64,000 nt of DNA from Aliiroseovarius sp. F20344 (lineage in GTDB: Bacteria > Pseudomonadota > Alphaproteobacteria > Rhodobacterales > Rhodobacteraceae), in contig NZ_JALKBG010000008.1 of the NCBI RefSeq assembly GCF_023016155.1, forward strand, positions 312,501-376,500, written 5' to 3'. The notes beneath the pieces were generated by a model. It worked only from the letters and a program-made list of their open reading frames with translations, made no database searches and had not been told where the DNA came from. The translations under genes and the position numbers were made by a program. Every line of letters starts with the position of its first letter. The stretch's first letter is position 1. Positions 18,582-27,389 of the stretch are shown in pieces.

Positions 18582-19409
18582 ATGAAGAAATTACTGGCAT
18601 TGCTGGCCGCAGCCCTATGGCTGACCAGTCCGTTGGGGGCATCTGACCCCTCGCCTTTGCGCACCCTGATGACTGGGGATGACAGCAAAGGTTGGGAAGC
18701 TGTCGGGCGTTTGAATATCGGCGGTGGCAGCTTTTGCACCGGGTCTTTGATCGACGAAAACCTTGTTTTGACAGCAGCGCATTGCCTGTATGATCGCGAC
18801 ACGGGCGAACGGTTCAAACTGTCCGAGATCGAATTTCTGGCCGGTTGGCGCGGAGGACGCGCCTCGGCCTATCGTGGTGTCAAACGCGCCGTTGTCCATC
18901 CGGGATATCAGTTCACCGCATCCGAAAACCCGACCCGGGTGGCGGACGACCTTGCTTTGTTGGAGCTTGATACTCCGATCCGCAAAATGTCCGTCCGGCC
19001 CTTCAAAACTTTCTCGCGCCCGCGCAAAGGGGCGGAGGTTGGTGTGGTGTCTTATGCCCACGACCGCAAAGAAAGCCCGGCCTTGCAGGAAACCTGTAAA
19101 GTTCTGGCACGCCAGGGCGGGGCTTTGATCCTAAGCTGTACCGTTGATTTCGGATCGTCCGGGGCCCCGGTCTTCGTGCTGGAAGGGGGAGAACCGCGGA
19201 TCGTCTCGGTGATTTCGGCCAAAGCAATGGTGCGCGACATCCCTGTGTCTCTGGGGACAGATCTGGAAACCCCTCTGGCCGAAATGTACGAAATGTTGGC
19301 CGCTGGGGATGGCGTATTCACCCGTGTTGAATCCGTGCAGAAACCCAAGGTGAAACAGATTGGAACCGGTGCAGCAGGGGCAGGGGGTGCCAAGTTCGTC
19401 CGGCCCTAG
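18582..19409 (+). CDS. secreted trypsin-like serine protease (copy 1)
   Basis: 275 residues from ATG 18582 (a TTG two codons earlier is less likely). A Sec signal peptide (MKKLLALLAAALWLTSPLGA) is followed by a chymotrypsin-fold domain. The triad is visible as TAAHC (His), DDLALLEL (Asp) and GSSGAPVF (Ser; family consensus GDSGGP). Cysteines pair as expected around the His and Ser loops. The protein ends in a Gly-rich tail GAAGAGGAKFVRP that recurs in the next gene. Probably periplasmic or extracellular; the substrate is unknown. Confidence 0.88.
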   Translation: MKKLLALLAAALWLTSPLGASDPSPLRTLMTGDDSKGWEAVGRLNIGGGSFCTGSLIDENLVLTAAHCLYDRDTGERFKLSEIEFLAGWRGGRASAYRGVKRAVVHPGYQFTASENPTRVADDLALLELDTPIRKMSVRPFKTFSRPRKGAEVGVVSYAHDRKESPALQETCKVLARQGGALILSCTVDFGSSGAPVFVLEGGEPRIVSVISAKAMVRDIPVSLGTDLETPLAEMYEMLAAGDGVFTRVESVQKPKVKQIGTGAAGAGGAKFVRP

Positions 19410-19422
19410 TACTCTGACTATT

Positions 19423-20229
19423 ATGAAGCAGATTCTTTCATTCGTTGTTGCGCTTTTTCTTTTGCCCCAATCCCTTTTCGCGCAAGAAGGCGGGGCGCTG
19501 AAGCGTCTTACCCTACGCAGTGACCTACTGGGGTTCGAAGCGGTCGGGCGGCTTGATATGTCCGGTGGGTTTTGTTCGGGCGTGTTGATCGCCAGTGATA
19601 TGGTCCTCACCGCAGCCCACTGTCTGGAAGATGCCGTTGCGGCGGGGTCACTTGATGGCCTCAGGTTTCGGGCCGGATTGCGGGACGGCAAACATGTGGC
19701 AGCAAGCGCGGCGAAGCGTATTGTGATGCATCCCAGCTATGATACCGGGCCGAACCCAGACTTTCGCAATATTCGCTATGACATCGGACTGGTAGAGCTG
19801 GCAGCCCCAATTTCCACAGCAGTTGCTGCCCCCTTTGCGGTTGAGGCCTTGTCGCGGAAAGAACAAGATCTTTCAGTTGTCAGCTATGCGCGTGGGCGCG
19901 CTGACGCCCTGTCGCGTGAAGCGCGATGTGCAGTGATTGACCGAGATACAGAGTTGGTCGTTTTTGATTGTGATATCTGGTTCGGATCCTCAGGGGCTCC
20001 GGTTTTCAACACATCCGGGCGGCGTCCACGGATTGTATCTTTGGTTTCCGCCGTCACGAACTATCGGGGTAAGAAAGCCGGGCTTGGGATGATGTTGCCA
20101 GCGCGCTTGTCGGAATTGAAGCAAGCCTTGCGAGCGGGCAGGGGAGTGGTCGGTGGAACTGTCGTGAAATCGCGGCGCATTGGTATCGGACAGAAAAGCG
20201 GTGGCGGCGCGCGGTTTGTAAAGCCCTGA
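19423..20229 (+). CDS. secreted trypsin-like serine protease (copy 2)
   Basis: 268 residues from ATG 19423, placed 13 bp after the first protease; a longer in-frame start at 19360 would run into that gene. Signal peptide MKQILSFVVALFLLPQSLFA. The triad sits in TAAHC, YDIGLVEL and GSSGAPVF. The tail IGIGQKSGGGARFVKP matches the paralogue's, so the pair arose by tandem duplication. Cys residues flank the His and Ser motifs. It is probably cotranscribed with copy 1. Confidence 0.88.
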   Translation: MKQILSFVVALFLLPQSLFAQEGGALKRLTLRSDLLGFEAVGRLDMSGGFCSGVLIASDMVLTAAHCLEDAVAAGSLDGLRFRAGLRDGKHVAASAAKRIVMHPSYDTGPNPDFRNIRYDIGLVELAAPISTAVAAPFAVEALSRKEQDLSVVSYARGRADALSREARCAVIDRDTELVVFDCDIWFGSSGAPVFNTSGRRPRIVSLVSAVTNYRGKKAGLGMMLPARLSELKQALRAGRGVVGGTVVKSRRIGIGQKSGGGARFVKP

Positions 20230-20233
20230 GGGG

Positions 20234-20259
20234 CTTGAACCCGGAAAAATCCCACATAT
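20234..20259 (+). promoter_or_regulatory. candidate heat-shock (sigma-32) promoter for hsp20
   Basis: CTTGAA (20234-20239) followed after 11 bp by CCCACATAT (20251-20259) resembles an RpoH promoter (CTTGAA, then CCCAT-rich -10), though the spacer is short. It lies just after the protease stop and about 95 bp before the hsp20 start. Confidence 0.4.
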
Positions 20260-20351
20260 CTTTACTATACGGATGCCGCCGGGCGGGTCCGTGAACTGCT
20301 TGTCCCTGAAGGGAAAGCCCAAACATATGTCGCTTTATGAAAGGACACCCA

Positions 20352-20804
20352 ATGCGTAATTTTGACCTGTCGCCGCTATACCGTGCCACCGTCGGTTTCG
20401 ACCAGATTGCTGACCTGATGGACCGGGTTCTGACCAATGATGTCAGCCGTGACAGCTACCCCCCGTATAACATTGAAAAAACAGACGAAGATGCGTGGCG
20501 CATTTCCGTCGCTGTCGCCGGGTTCACAGAAGACGAGCTTTCGGTAGAGCTGCGCGATAAAGCCCTGTTCGTATCGGCCAAGAAGGCTGAAGACGATGAA
20601 CGCACCTATCTGCACCGTGGGATTGCCACCCGCGCGTTTGAGCGTCGCTTCCACTTGGCCGACCATGTGCGCGTGTCAGGTGCAGCCCATGAAAACGGCA
20701 TGCTTCATATCGATCTTGTGCGCGAAGTGCCCGAAGCACTGAAACCCCGCCGGATCGAGATTGCTGGCAAAGATGATGTCGAAGCTACGGCGATCGAAGC
20801 CTAA
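20352..20804 (+). CDS. Hsp20 / alpha-crystallin small heat-shock protein (IbpA-like)
   Basis: 150 residues from ATG 20352, which follows GAAAGGA (20339-20345). It begins like IbpA (MRNFDLSPLYRATVGFDQI), has the YPPYNIEK entry to the alpha-crystallin domain, the AVAGF and IATRAFERRFHLADHV strands, the GMLHIDL strand and a C-terminal extension. It is an ATP-independent holdase that binds unfolding proteins in the cytosol. The 120-bp leader has a candidate RpoH promoter and sequence complementary to the Shine-Dalgarno region, so both transcriptional and translational heat control are possible. Confidence 0.93.
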   Translation: MRNFDLSPLYRATVGFDQIADLMDRVLTNDVSRDSYPPYNIEKTDEDAWRISVAVAGFTEDELSVELRDKALFVSAKKAEDDERTYLHRGIATRAFERRFHLADHVRVSGAAHENGMLHIDLVREVPEALKPRRIEIAGKDDVEATAIEA

Positions 20805-20825
20805 GTCGGATTGACTACTGATGCG

Positions 20826-20857
20826 AAGGGCGCGGTATATCCGCGCCCTTTCTGTTT
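20826..20857. terminator. terminator after hsp20
   Basis: AAGGGCGCGG / CCGCGCCCTT with loop TATAT, followed by TCTGTTTT on the plus strand. It separates hsp20 from the convergent transporter gene. Confidence 0.8.
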
Positions 20858-21736
20858 TCAGACGGTTTGACGGCGTTCTTGCTCGAGAAGCCAAAAGCTC
20901 GCGGCCAGAATGATGGCCGTCCCAACCCACATGGAGCCTGTGGGAAAGAAGCCAAACACAACGAAACCAAGCACCACGTTGAACACCAGTTTCAAATGGT
21001 CGAAGGGCTGCAAGAAAGCCGCATCTGCCATCGAATAGGCACGCGCCAGAACGTGTTGGGCAAAGGCCGTCACCAGACCTGCGCCCACCACCATCCAGAT
21101 CGCGTTCGCGGGCAATGTGAACCCAGTGCTAAGGGCCAGTCCGGCGTTAATCGGGCTCAGTAATAGCAACAAGTAAATCGTGATCGTCTCGGTGCTGTCA
21201 CGATGGGTCAGGAACTTCGTCACGACAGAGCTTGCTGCCCACAAACCCGCCGCACCAACAGGCAACAAGGCTGCCAGCTGGAAGCGGTCCGACCACGGCT
21301 CCAAGATAATTGCACCGCCGATAATTCCCAGCACCACCGCGCCCCAGCGATGGACGGAGACATGCTCGCGCAGGATCAGTCCGGCGCCCAGCGTCACAAA
21401 GAAGGGCGACAGCAGGATCAGTGCAATCGCTTGCCAAATCGGCACATGCGCCAGCCCCAGCGTCCACAATTGTACGCCACCTGCGGCCAAGGCCACGCGC
21501 AGCACCTGCAACCAGATCTGAGAAGTCTTCATCACCGCCGCGCGATGTCGAAACACCCAAGGCAAATAAAAACCCAATGCAATCAAATATTGCCAGAAAG
21601 TGACCGAGGGCGCAGACGCCCCCATTTTCATTGTGGCCCCTTGAAGGGCCGTGTTCACGACAGCGAAACTTGCGCCTGCCAGAACCATCAGACCAGCCGC
21701 CTTCACGGGCGCGGTCATAGTAAGCTGATGAGCCAT
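20858..21736 (-). CDS. ribN: EamA/DMT-family transporter, probable riboflavin importer RibN
   Basis: 292 residues from ATG 21736, preceded by AAGGACA; an in-frame start 36 bp further upstream is less likely. Ten hydrophobic segments in two EamA repeats mark a drug/metabolite transporter. On its own the family does not give the substrate, but an FMN riboswitch precedes the gene on the same strand, and EamA transporters under FMN riboswitches in alphaproteobacteria are the RibN riboflavin importers. The gene stands alone, converging on hsp20. Riboflavin as substrate is therefore inferred from regulation. Confidence 0.85.
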   Translation of the reverse strand: MAHQLTMTAPVKAAGLMVLAGASFAVVNTALQGATMKMGASAPSVTFWQYLIALGFYLPWVFRHRAAVMKTSQIWLQVLRVALAAGGVQLWTLGLAHVPIWQAIALILLSPFFVTLGAGLILREHVSVHRWGAVVLGIIGGAIILEPWSDRFQLAALLPVGAAGLWAASSVVTKFLTHRDSTETITIYLLLLLSPINAGLALSTGFTLPANAIWMVVGAGLVTAFAQHVLARAYSMADAAFLQPFDHLKLVFNVVLGFVVFGFFPTGSMWVGTAIILAASFWLLEQERRQTV

Positions 21737-21783
21737 TGCGTAGTGTCCTTTCTTCCTTACGCGTTGACCCAAGGCAGAAGGAC

Positions 21784-21810
21784 AAGGCGCACGGGAACAC
21801 CGCGTGCCTT
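21784..21810 (-). promoter_or_regulatory. hairpin between FMN riboswitch and ribN (candidate expression platform)
   Basis: Inverted repeat AAGGCGCACGG / CCGCGTGCCTT with a 5-nt loop, one mismatch and one wobble. It sits immediately after the aptamer in the transcript and about 50 nt before the start codon. It is not followed by a clear U run, so either weak termination or an allosteric switch of translation is possible. Confidence 0.5.
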
Positions 21811-21811
21811 A

Positions 21812-21957
21812 GACCATCCTCTTCCATCCGGACTTTAACCGTCGGCTCCGGAGTTTCACCGGATCTGCTGTCACCCCCAACGGGGGCCGCTCGCGGGCTT
21901 GAGAAACGCGTCCTCTTTACCGCCGGTGGGGAATTTCACCCCGCCCTGAGAATGTCG
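21812..21957 (-). promoter_or_regulatory. FMN riboswitch (RFN element)
   Basis: Read on the minus strand, the segment has the hallmark RFN blocks in order: CAGGGCGGGGTGAAATTCCC, ACCGGCGGTAA, AGCCCGCGAGC, GACAGCAGATCCGGTG, AACTCCGGAGCCGACGGT and AAAGTCCGGATGGAAGAGGA. The closing P1 stem pairs CATTCTC with GAGGATG. High FMN is expected to lower expression of the downstream transporter. Confidence 0.96.
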
Positions 21958-22105
21958 CCACCCCGGCAGGGGCAGCGATGGGGAACGTAGGGTGGGGGAT
22001 GGGGAGGGTCAAGTCTCATCGTGTCGTGTTCATGTGAGGCTTGCGTGGAAACCAACAACGACTATTTGTGTTAGGAGCGTTCGCAAACAAATCTGAGTTA
22101 GGTCA

Positions 22106-22375
22106 ATGAAATTGAGTACAGATCCAAATAAAGACCAATGGCTGCGGGATACGGTAGTTGGCCAGATTGTTGTGTGGATCTCTTTTCCGTTTTTGGTGCT
22201 CGATCTGCTTCGCGTGATTGAGCCTTTCAGCATTGATTTCCTGTTGAATGAGCTCGGACTGAAGTCAGGATGGAGTCTGGTCCTCACCGTTCTTGCCTAT
22301 CCCTTGGCAGTTGCCACGGTGCTTGAATTGAAGTGGCCGAGGCGTGGGCGTAACACCGATCAATCTGACTCATAA
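22106..22375 (+). CDS. small hypothetical membrane protein
   Basis: 89 residues with two hydrophobic segments (about 18-38 and 52-72), charged ends, and a C terminus WPRRGRNTDQSDS. AGG at 22097-22099 provides a modest ribosome-binding site. No family recognised. Its stop lies just before a strong bidirectional hairpin shared with the VWA gene on the other strand, which supports the gene boundaries. Confidence 0.55.
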   Translation: MKLSTDPNKDQWLRDTVVGQIVVWISFPFLVLDLLRVIEPFSIDFLLNELGLKSGWSLVLTVLAYPLAVATVLELKWPRRGRNTDQSDS

Positions 22376-22402
22376 AAAGAGGGTGCCGAAGCACCCTCTT
22401 GA
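22374..22402. terminator. bidirectional terminator between small ORF and VWA gene
   Basis: AAGAGGGTGC / GCACCCTCTT with a 4-nt loop; on the minus strand the loop is UUCG and the stem runs into TTTTTATG, so it is strongest as terminator of the VWA/sigma operon. Confidence 0.88.
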
Positions 22403-22440
22403 AGATCGGGAAGAACGCGATCTCGACCGTTTGTGCAGTC

Positions 22441-24399
22441 CTATTTAGACAGACTTTCGGCCAAGCGCATCAACGTGACGGCCTCGGCGCGGTAGCCGTA
22501 GGGGTCGCTTCCCTTAGCGCCGTTGGCCAGACTGATCGCGTCCGAGTAAGTCCAGTCGCCAAGGTACTTATCTTCGCGCAGAAGCTGCCCGAAGCCAGCA
22601 ATTGCAGCGGCGAATTGTTCTTCCACACCGGCGTTATCTGCACCCGCAATGATTGGGGTTTCAATCAGAGTGCTGATGTCCTCACCCGGACGCTTGTAGC
22701 GTAGTTTCAGGAAGCCAAGTTCCTCGTTGTCGGTGGTGATCACCTCGGGCGCATAGCGCAGCGTGTCGGTCAGCACGGCATCCGATCCAACCGGCGTGAC
22801 CTCGTAGATCGCGGTCACTTGGTGGCCCGCGCCAATCTCGCCCGCGTCGACTTTGTCGTTGTTGAAATCCTCGCGTTTCAACGCGCGGGTTTCATAGCCG
22901 ATCAGACGGTATTCAGCGATGTGGGCGGGGTTAAACTCCACCTGGATTTTCACGTCATCTGCCAGCGGGAACAGCGCGCCGGACAGTTGATCGACCAGCA
23001 CTTTACGGGCTTCACCCAGCGTGTCGATATAGGCGGCCTGACCGTTACCGTTTTGGGCCAGCGCTTGCATGGTTGCATCGTCCAGATTGCCGCGTCCAAA
23101 GCCAAGGATCGATAGGTAGGTGCCGGTATCGCGTTTTTTGGCGATGAAGTCTTTCAACTGATCTGGGTCGTGAATGCCGACGTTGAAGTCTCCGTCTGTG
23201 GCCAAAAGTACCCGCCCCACTTCGCCGTCATCAAACATGCGTTCGGCAACCTGATACGCAAGCTCGATCCCTTGTGCGCCCGCGGTCGAGCCGCCAGCAT
23301 CCAGCCGGTCCAGCGCCGCCAGAATGGTGGCGCGCTCAGCCGCTTTCGTCGGCTTCAACACCTCACCCGCGCTGCCTGCGTAAGCGACGATCGCGATCTC
23401 ATCCTCGGGTCGCAGTTCAGACAACATCATCCGTAGGCTTTGCTTCAGAAGTGGCAGCTTGTCCGGGTCGGACATCGACCCGGATGTGTCGATCAAAAAG
23501 ACGAGGTTTAGGGGCGGGCGTTCGTCAACCACGTCACCCTGAATGCCGATCTGCACCAATTGCGTGCCCGTGTTCCATGGAGTTTGCATTGTCGAGACTG
23601 TCGGCGCAAAGGGATGTGGGCCATCGGGGGCGGGATAGGCGTAGGGGAAGTAATTCACCATCTCCTCGATCCGCACGGCATCTTGGTTGGGCATGTAACC
23701 CGATTTTAGATCACGCCGTATGACGGCATAGCTTGCCGTGTCCACATCGATCGAGAAGGTCGAGACAGGTTCTTCCGAGGTGATCTTCAGGGGCGATGGG
23801 GCTTCGTTGGCGTATTCTTCGCGGCCCGCTTCACCGGCCATTGGCATGATCGAAATCTCTTCTTCGAAGATCATGCCGTCAGTATCTGCAAAGGTTGACG
23901 CGTCGGCCTCCATTAGAGGTTCAGCAACCACAGCCGGGGCAGTCTGACCCGCTTGTGCACGAAGTTCGTTAGCGGTGTCCGCCCGGGTCCGCGCAGGCTG
24001 TTCAGCGACTTTGCCCAACGTGGTTGGGGCAGGTGCCGCGATTATCTCTTGATCGACCAAGGTGTCGTCGACGGGCTGTGCGGGGATCACGGTCACGTCC
24101 GGCAATTCCACCTGATCGACATTCGGCATCACCACAAAAACTGCAAACCCAACGGCGACCATTGCGGTTGTTGCGGCCAATCCACCGCGCGTATTCAAAG
24201 CGTTCAACATTTTCGATACTCCTTTTCCAATCACCCCAAATCTTGGGGCGTCAGAAGTAGGACGCGCGTCAGACCGCGATCCTTGGAAATCATCGAAATT
24301 TTTCATGGCCAGCGCTAAATCGGCCTCTTTCTTCGAAGGCTCTGGCGCAGGCGGAGCCGCGCGCAAGGCGGCCTTCAGATCGTCAAGATCGTCGCTCAT
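22441..24399 (-). CDS. VWA-domain protein (YfbK-like, DUF3520) with anti-sigma-like N terminus
   Basis: 652 residues. A cytosolic N terminus of about 75 residues and a single helix (about 74-92, [17 protein letters not shown]) precede a large external part: a VWF_Bis-type domain near [20 protein letters not shown], a VWA domain with [15 protein letters not shown], and a C-terminal DUF3520 region ([17 protein letters not shown]). The gene overlaps the ECF sigma gene (ATGA). With one helix and a short cytosolic head it is placed as an anti-sigma factor would be, but a recognisable zinc anti-sigma motif is absent. Confidence 0.9.
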   Translation of the reverse strand: MSDDLDDLKAALRAAPPAPEPSKKEADLALAMKNFDDFQGSRSDARPTSDAPRFGVIGKGVSKMLNALNTRGGLAATTAMVAVGFAVFVVMPNVDQVELPDVTVIPAQPVDDTLVDQEIIAAPAPTTLGKVAEQPARTRADTANELRAQAGQTAPAVVAEPLMEADASTFADTDGMIFEEEISIMPMAGEAGREEYANEAPSPLKITSEEPVSTFSIDVDTASYAVIRRDLKSGYMPNQDAVRIEEMVNYFPYAYPAPDGPHPFAPTVSTMQTPWNTGTQLVQIGIQGDVVDERPPLNLVFLIDTSGSMSDPDKLPLLKQSLRMMLSELRPEDEIAIVAYAGSAGEVLKPTKAAERATILAALDRLDAGGSTAGAQGIELAYQVAERMFDDGEVGRVLLATDGDFNVGIHDPDQLKDFIAKKRDTGTYLSILGFGRGNLDDATMQALAQNGNGQAAYIDTLGEARKVLVDQLSGALFPLADDVKIQVEFNPAHIAEYRLIGYETRALKREDFNNDKVDAGEIGAGHQVTAIYEVTPVGSDAVLTDTLRYAPEVITTDNEELGFLKLRYKRPGEDISTLIETPIIAGADNAGVEEQFAAAIAGFGQLLREDKYLGDWTYSDAISLANGAKGSDPYGYRAEAVTLMRLAESLSK

Positions 24400-24944
24400 A
24401 TCGCGTCCTCCTCTGCCCGCATGTCGCGCAGGCGTTTCTTAACTTCGGACATTCGCCAGGCGACTGTCCCTTCAGACAGACCCAAAACCTCGCCTGCTTG
24501 GGCTTGCGTCAGTTCTTCACCCAAAACCAGCACGACGGTATCGCGCAATTCATCGGGCAGAGCGGTCATGGCTTGGCTTAACCAGTCCTGCGCCTCGGCT
24601 TCTTCACGGATCGCCTCGCGCCGGTTTACTTCCCACTCGCCCCAACTGTCGGCGGCTTTCGCATGCGTTGCGGCTCGACGGCGACGATCATGGGCTGCGT
24701 TCACAGCAACGCGGTAGAGCCACGTCGTAAACCGCGCATCCACTCGGAAGCTTTGTAGCTTGGCGGGCAGGGCAGCGCATATATCTTGCGTCAGATCCTC
24801 AGCGTCTGCGCGATTGCCCATTAGGCGGAACGTGAATGCAAACAGCCGATCATAATGGCGCGACAAGAGGGCCGCAAACGCAGCTCTGTCCCCTGTCGCG
24901 GCCGCTAGGGCCAGCTCTTCATCCTGTTCCGTCATCATCTTCAC
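24396..24944 (-). CDS. ECF-type RNA polymerase sigma factor
   Basis: 182 residues. Sigma region 2 is visible as [27 protein letters not shown] and region 4 as [44 protein letters not shown]. It is followed by the VWA membrane protein, with which it overlaps by 4 bp. ECF factors of this kind usually answer to a membrane anti-sigma factor, so the VWA protein is the obvious candidate partner. The start could be M1 or M3 (24944 or 24938). Confidence 0.92.
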   Translation of the reverse strand: MKMMTEQDEELALAAATGDRAAFAALLSRHYDRLFAFTFRLMGNRADAEDLTQDICAALPAKLQSFRVDARFTTWLYRVAVNAAHDRRRRAATHAKAADSWGEWEVNRREAIREEAEAQDWLSQAMTALPDELRDTVVLVLGEELTQAQAGEVLGLSEGTVAWRMSEVKKRLRDMRAEEDAI

Positions 24945-24989
24945 ATAGAGTAAGACGCGGCCCGAAGGTCAATCCTTGGCGGAAAAACA

Positions 24990-25020
24990 AAAAAAAGCGG
25001 CAGGTTGCCCCGCCGCTTTC
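24990..25020 (-). terminator. terminator of gabD
   Basis: On the minus strand AAGCGGCGGG / CCTGCCGCTT with a GCAA tetraloop and one wobble, running into eight T. It lies 24 bp after the gabD stop. Confidence 0.9.
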
Positions 25021-25043
25021 TAATAATTGGGTATTCACGCAGA

Positions 25044-26522
25044 TCAGACCGACATGCAGATGTATTTCATCTCAAGGAAATCCTCGATCCCGTGGCGCGA
25101 GCCTTCGCGGCCGAGGCCCGATTGCTTCACGCCGCCAAACGGTGCGGTCTCGGTCGAGATGATGCCAGTGTTCACACCGACGATGCCGTATTCCAGCGCT
25201 TCGGCCACTTTGTAAACGCGGCTCAGGTTGTTGGCGTAGAAATAGGACGCAAGCCCGAATATCGTGTCATTGGCCTGCGCGATCACGTCGTCTTCGTCCT
25301 TGAACTTGAACAAGGGCGCCATCGGGCCGAAGGTTTCGTCCGTGGCGACGTCCATCTCGCGTGTGGCGTTTTTAATGATGGTCGGCTCAAAGAACAGGCC
25401 GCCCTTTTCGTGTTCCTTACCGCCAAGGATCACTTCACCACCCTTCGAGGTCGCGTCGGCCACATGCTCGCGCACTTTCTGAACAGCGGCAGGCGAGATC
25501 AGCGGACCAAGCGCGATGCCTTCGTTCAGGCCGTCGCCGACGGGCAGGGCCGATACGGCTTTGGAGAAGCGTTTGGCGAATTCGTCGTAGACGCCTTCCT
25601 GCACATAGATCCGGTTGGCACAGACGCAGGTCTGGCCGTTGTTGCGGAACTTACAAGCAATTGCGCCTTCCACGGCGGCGTCCAGATCGGCGTCGTCAAA
25701 CACGATAAAAGGCGCGTTGCCTCCCAGCTCCATCGAGCATTTCAGCACCTGATCAGCAGCCTGACGCAGAAGGATACGACCCACATTGGTCGAGCCGGTG
25801 AAGGTCAGCTTGCGCACCAGCGGGTTCTCGCAGAACTCTTTCCCGATGTCCGAGCTGCGCGAGCTGGGCACGATGTTGAAGACGCCCGCGGGGATGCCAG
25901 CGCGTTCAGCCAGAACGGCCAAAGCGGTGGCGGACAGCGGGGTCAGCTCTGCCGGACGTCCGACAAAACCACACCCTGCAGCAATCGCTGGGCCACACTT
26001 GCGGGTGATCATCGCGTTGGGGAAGTTCCACGGTGTGATCGAGGCCACAACACCGATCGGCTGACGGATCACCATCAGGCGCTTATCGGGCTGGTGGCCG
26101 GGGATGGTTTCTCCATAGATACGCTTGGCTTCTTCACCGAACCATTCAATGAAGCTGGCACCATATGCGATCTCGCCGGTGGCCTCTGGCAGCGGCTTGC
26201 CCATTTCAGAGGTCAGAATTACAGCCAGATCTGCCTGGTTCTCCATCATCAGCTCAAACCATTTGCGCATGATGTTGGCGCGTTCCTTGGCGGTGCGCTT
26301 GGCCCATTCGCGGCCCGCTTTGTCAGCCACTTCGATGGCGCGAGCCACTTCAGTGCGCGACAGATCAGCGACCTGTGCGATCACTTCGCCACGGGCCGGG
26401 TTGGTCACGTCAAATGTGGCCCCATCATCGGCGTCAATCCATTCGCCATTCACATAGGCGCGGGTTTCAACCAACGAGGGGTCTTTCAGCAGCTTCTTGA
26501 GCTCTGTTGCATTGGCAGCCAT
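25044..26522 (-). CDS. gabD: NAD(P)-dependent succinate-semialdehyde dehydrogenase
   Basis: 492 residues from MAANATELKK; a start five codons upstream is possible. Family marks: VASITPWNFPNAM, FTGSTNVGR, MELGGNAPFIVFDDADLD (general base Glu) and NNGQTCVCANR (catalytic Cys), with the C-terminal SRHGIEDFLEMKYICM typical of GabD. It oxidises succinate semialdehyde to succinate in GABA and related catabolism. One oddity: the conserved KPAE coenzyme-binding motif reads GRPAELTP, replacing the lysine that contacts the cofactor. The gene is monocistronic with its own terminator. Confidence 0.93.
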   Translation of the reverse strand: MAANATELKKLLKDPSLVETRAYVNGEWIDADDGATFDVTNPARGEVIAQVADLSRTEVARAIEVADKAGREWAKRTAKERANIMRKWFELMMENQADLAVILTSEMGKPLPEATGEIAYGASFIEWFGEEAKRIYGETIPGHQPDKRLMVIRQPIGVVASITPWNFPNAMITRKCGPAIAAGCGFVGRPAELTPLSATALAVLAERAGIPAGVFNIVPSSRSSDIGKEFCENPLVRKLTFTGSTNVGRILLRQAADQVLKCSMELGGNAPFIVFDDADLDAAVEGAIACKFRNNGQTCVCANRIYVQEGVYDEFAKRFSKAVSALPVGDGLNEGIALGPLISPAAVQKVREHVADATSKGGEVILGGKEHEKGGLFFEPTIIKNATREMDVATDETFGPMAPLFKFKDEDDVIAQANDTIFGLASYFYANNLSRVYKVAEALEYGIVGVNTGIISTETAPFGGVKQSGLGREGSRHGIEDFLEMKYICMSV

Positions 26523-26794
26523 GGTTGTCTCTCCCAAATCTGGTGCCGACGGGATCGGCGATCCGGTCGGTGGTGTCTTTATGTTGACATGTTAAGTAGT
26601 TTTGGCGCAAGCACGCCGGTCCTCTTGGATTCGGACATAGCGCATCAATGCCCGAAATTCATCCCAATTGGATACATTTTTTTGATCATTTTTTGGAGGG
26701 TCGCGCGGGCTTTTCTGTGCCCGCGCAGAATTCTTCGAAGAATCGTCGTTTTTGCCACAAGAAACGTGCAGAGAAGACGGTGCTGACGCTTTGG
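26523..26794. other. intergenic region between gabD and a secreted-protein gene
   Basis: 272 bp without a supportable gene. It holds the gabD promoter region, a hairpin GCGCGGGC / GCCCGCGC (26703-26726) without T run, and a perfect 14-bp palindrome ATTCTTCGAAGAAT (26730-26743) that could be an operator or part of the 3' end of the neighbouring gene's transcript. Confidence 0.5.
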
Positions 26795-27352
26795 TCAGCG
26801 CCCGAAATCTTCCAGCCCGCGGTGGTCAATTTCGGACAGAAGGGACTTCATTACTTCTGGATCAGCGCCCGACGCTTGGATCAGAATACGCCCGTCCACG
26901 ATGCCCGACAATTCGCCATCTTGATTGAGGTATTTCAGTCGACCAATGCGCTCCAGCTTCATGCCCATCAGGCCCGCATTGGCCATCATGCCCGAGAGCG
27001 CACCAACCATCGGGTTGTCGGCCATGATCGTGATCGAGAATTCTTCGTTTCCATCGCTATAAGTGGCTTCAGCACCGGCACCCCCGCCGAACATCGCCAT
27101 CCCTGCGCTCACCTCAGTCGACACTTCACGGGTCCATCCGTCCGGGGCTTCGGGCAGAAACTTTGCAAGGTTGGCGGTCTTCATCGACTGCATCAACTGC
27201 TTGGCATATTCCAGTTCTTCCAAGGCGTATTGAACGTCGCCTTCTTCATAGGCGGTCAGCGCGCTTTTCAATGTGTCCGACACTTCATCAGCTACCGCGA
27301 AGGTCGGCAGCACAAGCGCAGTGACAAGGGCCAGTTTGGCGAAATGGGTCAT
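26795..27352 (-). CDS. secreted hypothetical protein
   Basis: 185 residues with a Sec signal peptide (ends near PTFAVADE). The mature part starts with a helical segment rich in Glu/Leu (about 25-55), then FLPEAPDGWTREVSTEVSAG and a Gly/Met-rich middle (AGMAMFGGGAG, MVGALSGMMANAGLMGM). No family name can be given from motifs. It lies 37 bp after the P1 hydrolase gene on the same strand and could be the last gene of that transcript. Confidence 0.8.
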   Translation of the reverse strand: MTHFAKLALVTALVLPTFAVADEVSDTLKSALTAYEEGDVQYALEELEYAKQLMQSMKTANLAKFLPEAPDGWTREVSTEVSAGMAMFGGGAGAEATYSDGNEEFSITIMADNPMVGALSGMMANAGLMGMKLERIGRLKYLNQDGELSGIVDGRILIQASGADPEVMKSLLSEIDHRGLEDFGR

Positions 27353-27389
27353 GGTAAACTCCTAAGTAATTGGCCGCTTACTTGGCCTT

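Noticed and set aside
18582-20229. Proteases as inactive homologues because GDSGGP is changed
   Set aside because: The catalytic Ser, His and Asp are all present; only flanking residues differ.
25005-26786. 593-codon open frame on the plus strand
   Set aside because: It lies antisense to gabD, whose motifs are decisive; the long frame is a by-product of GC-rich codons.
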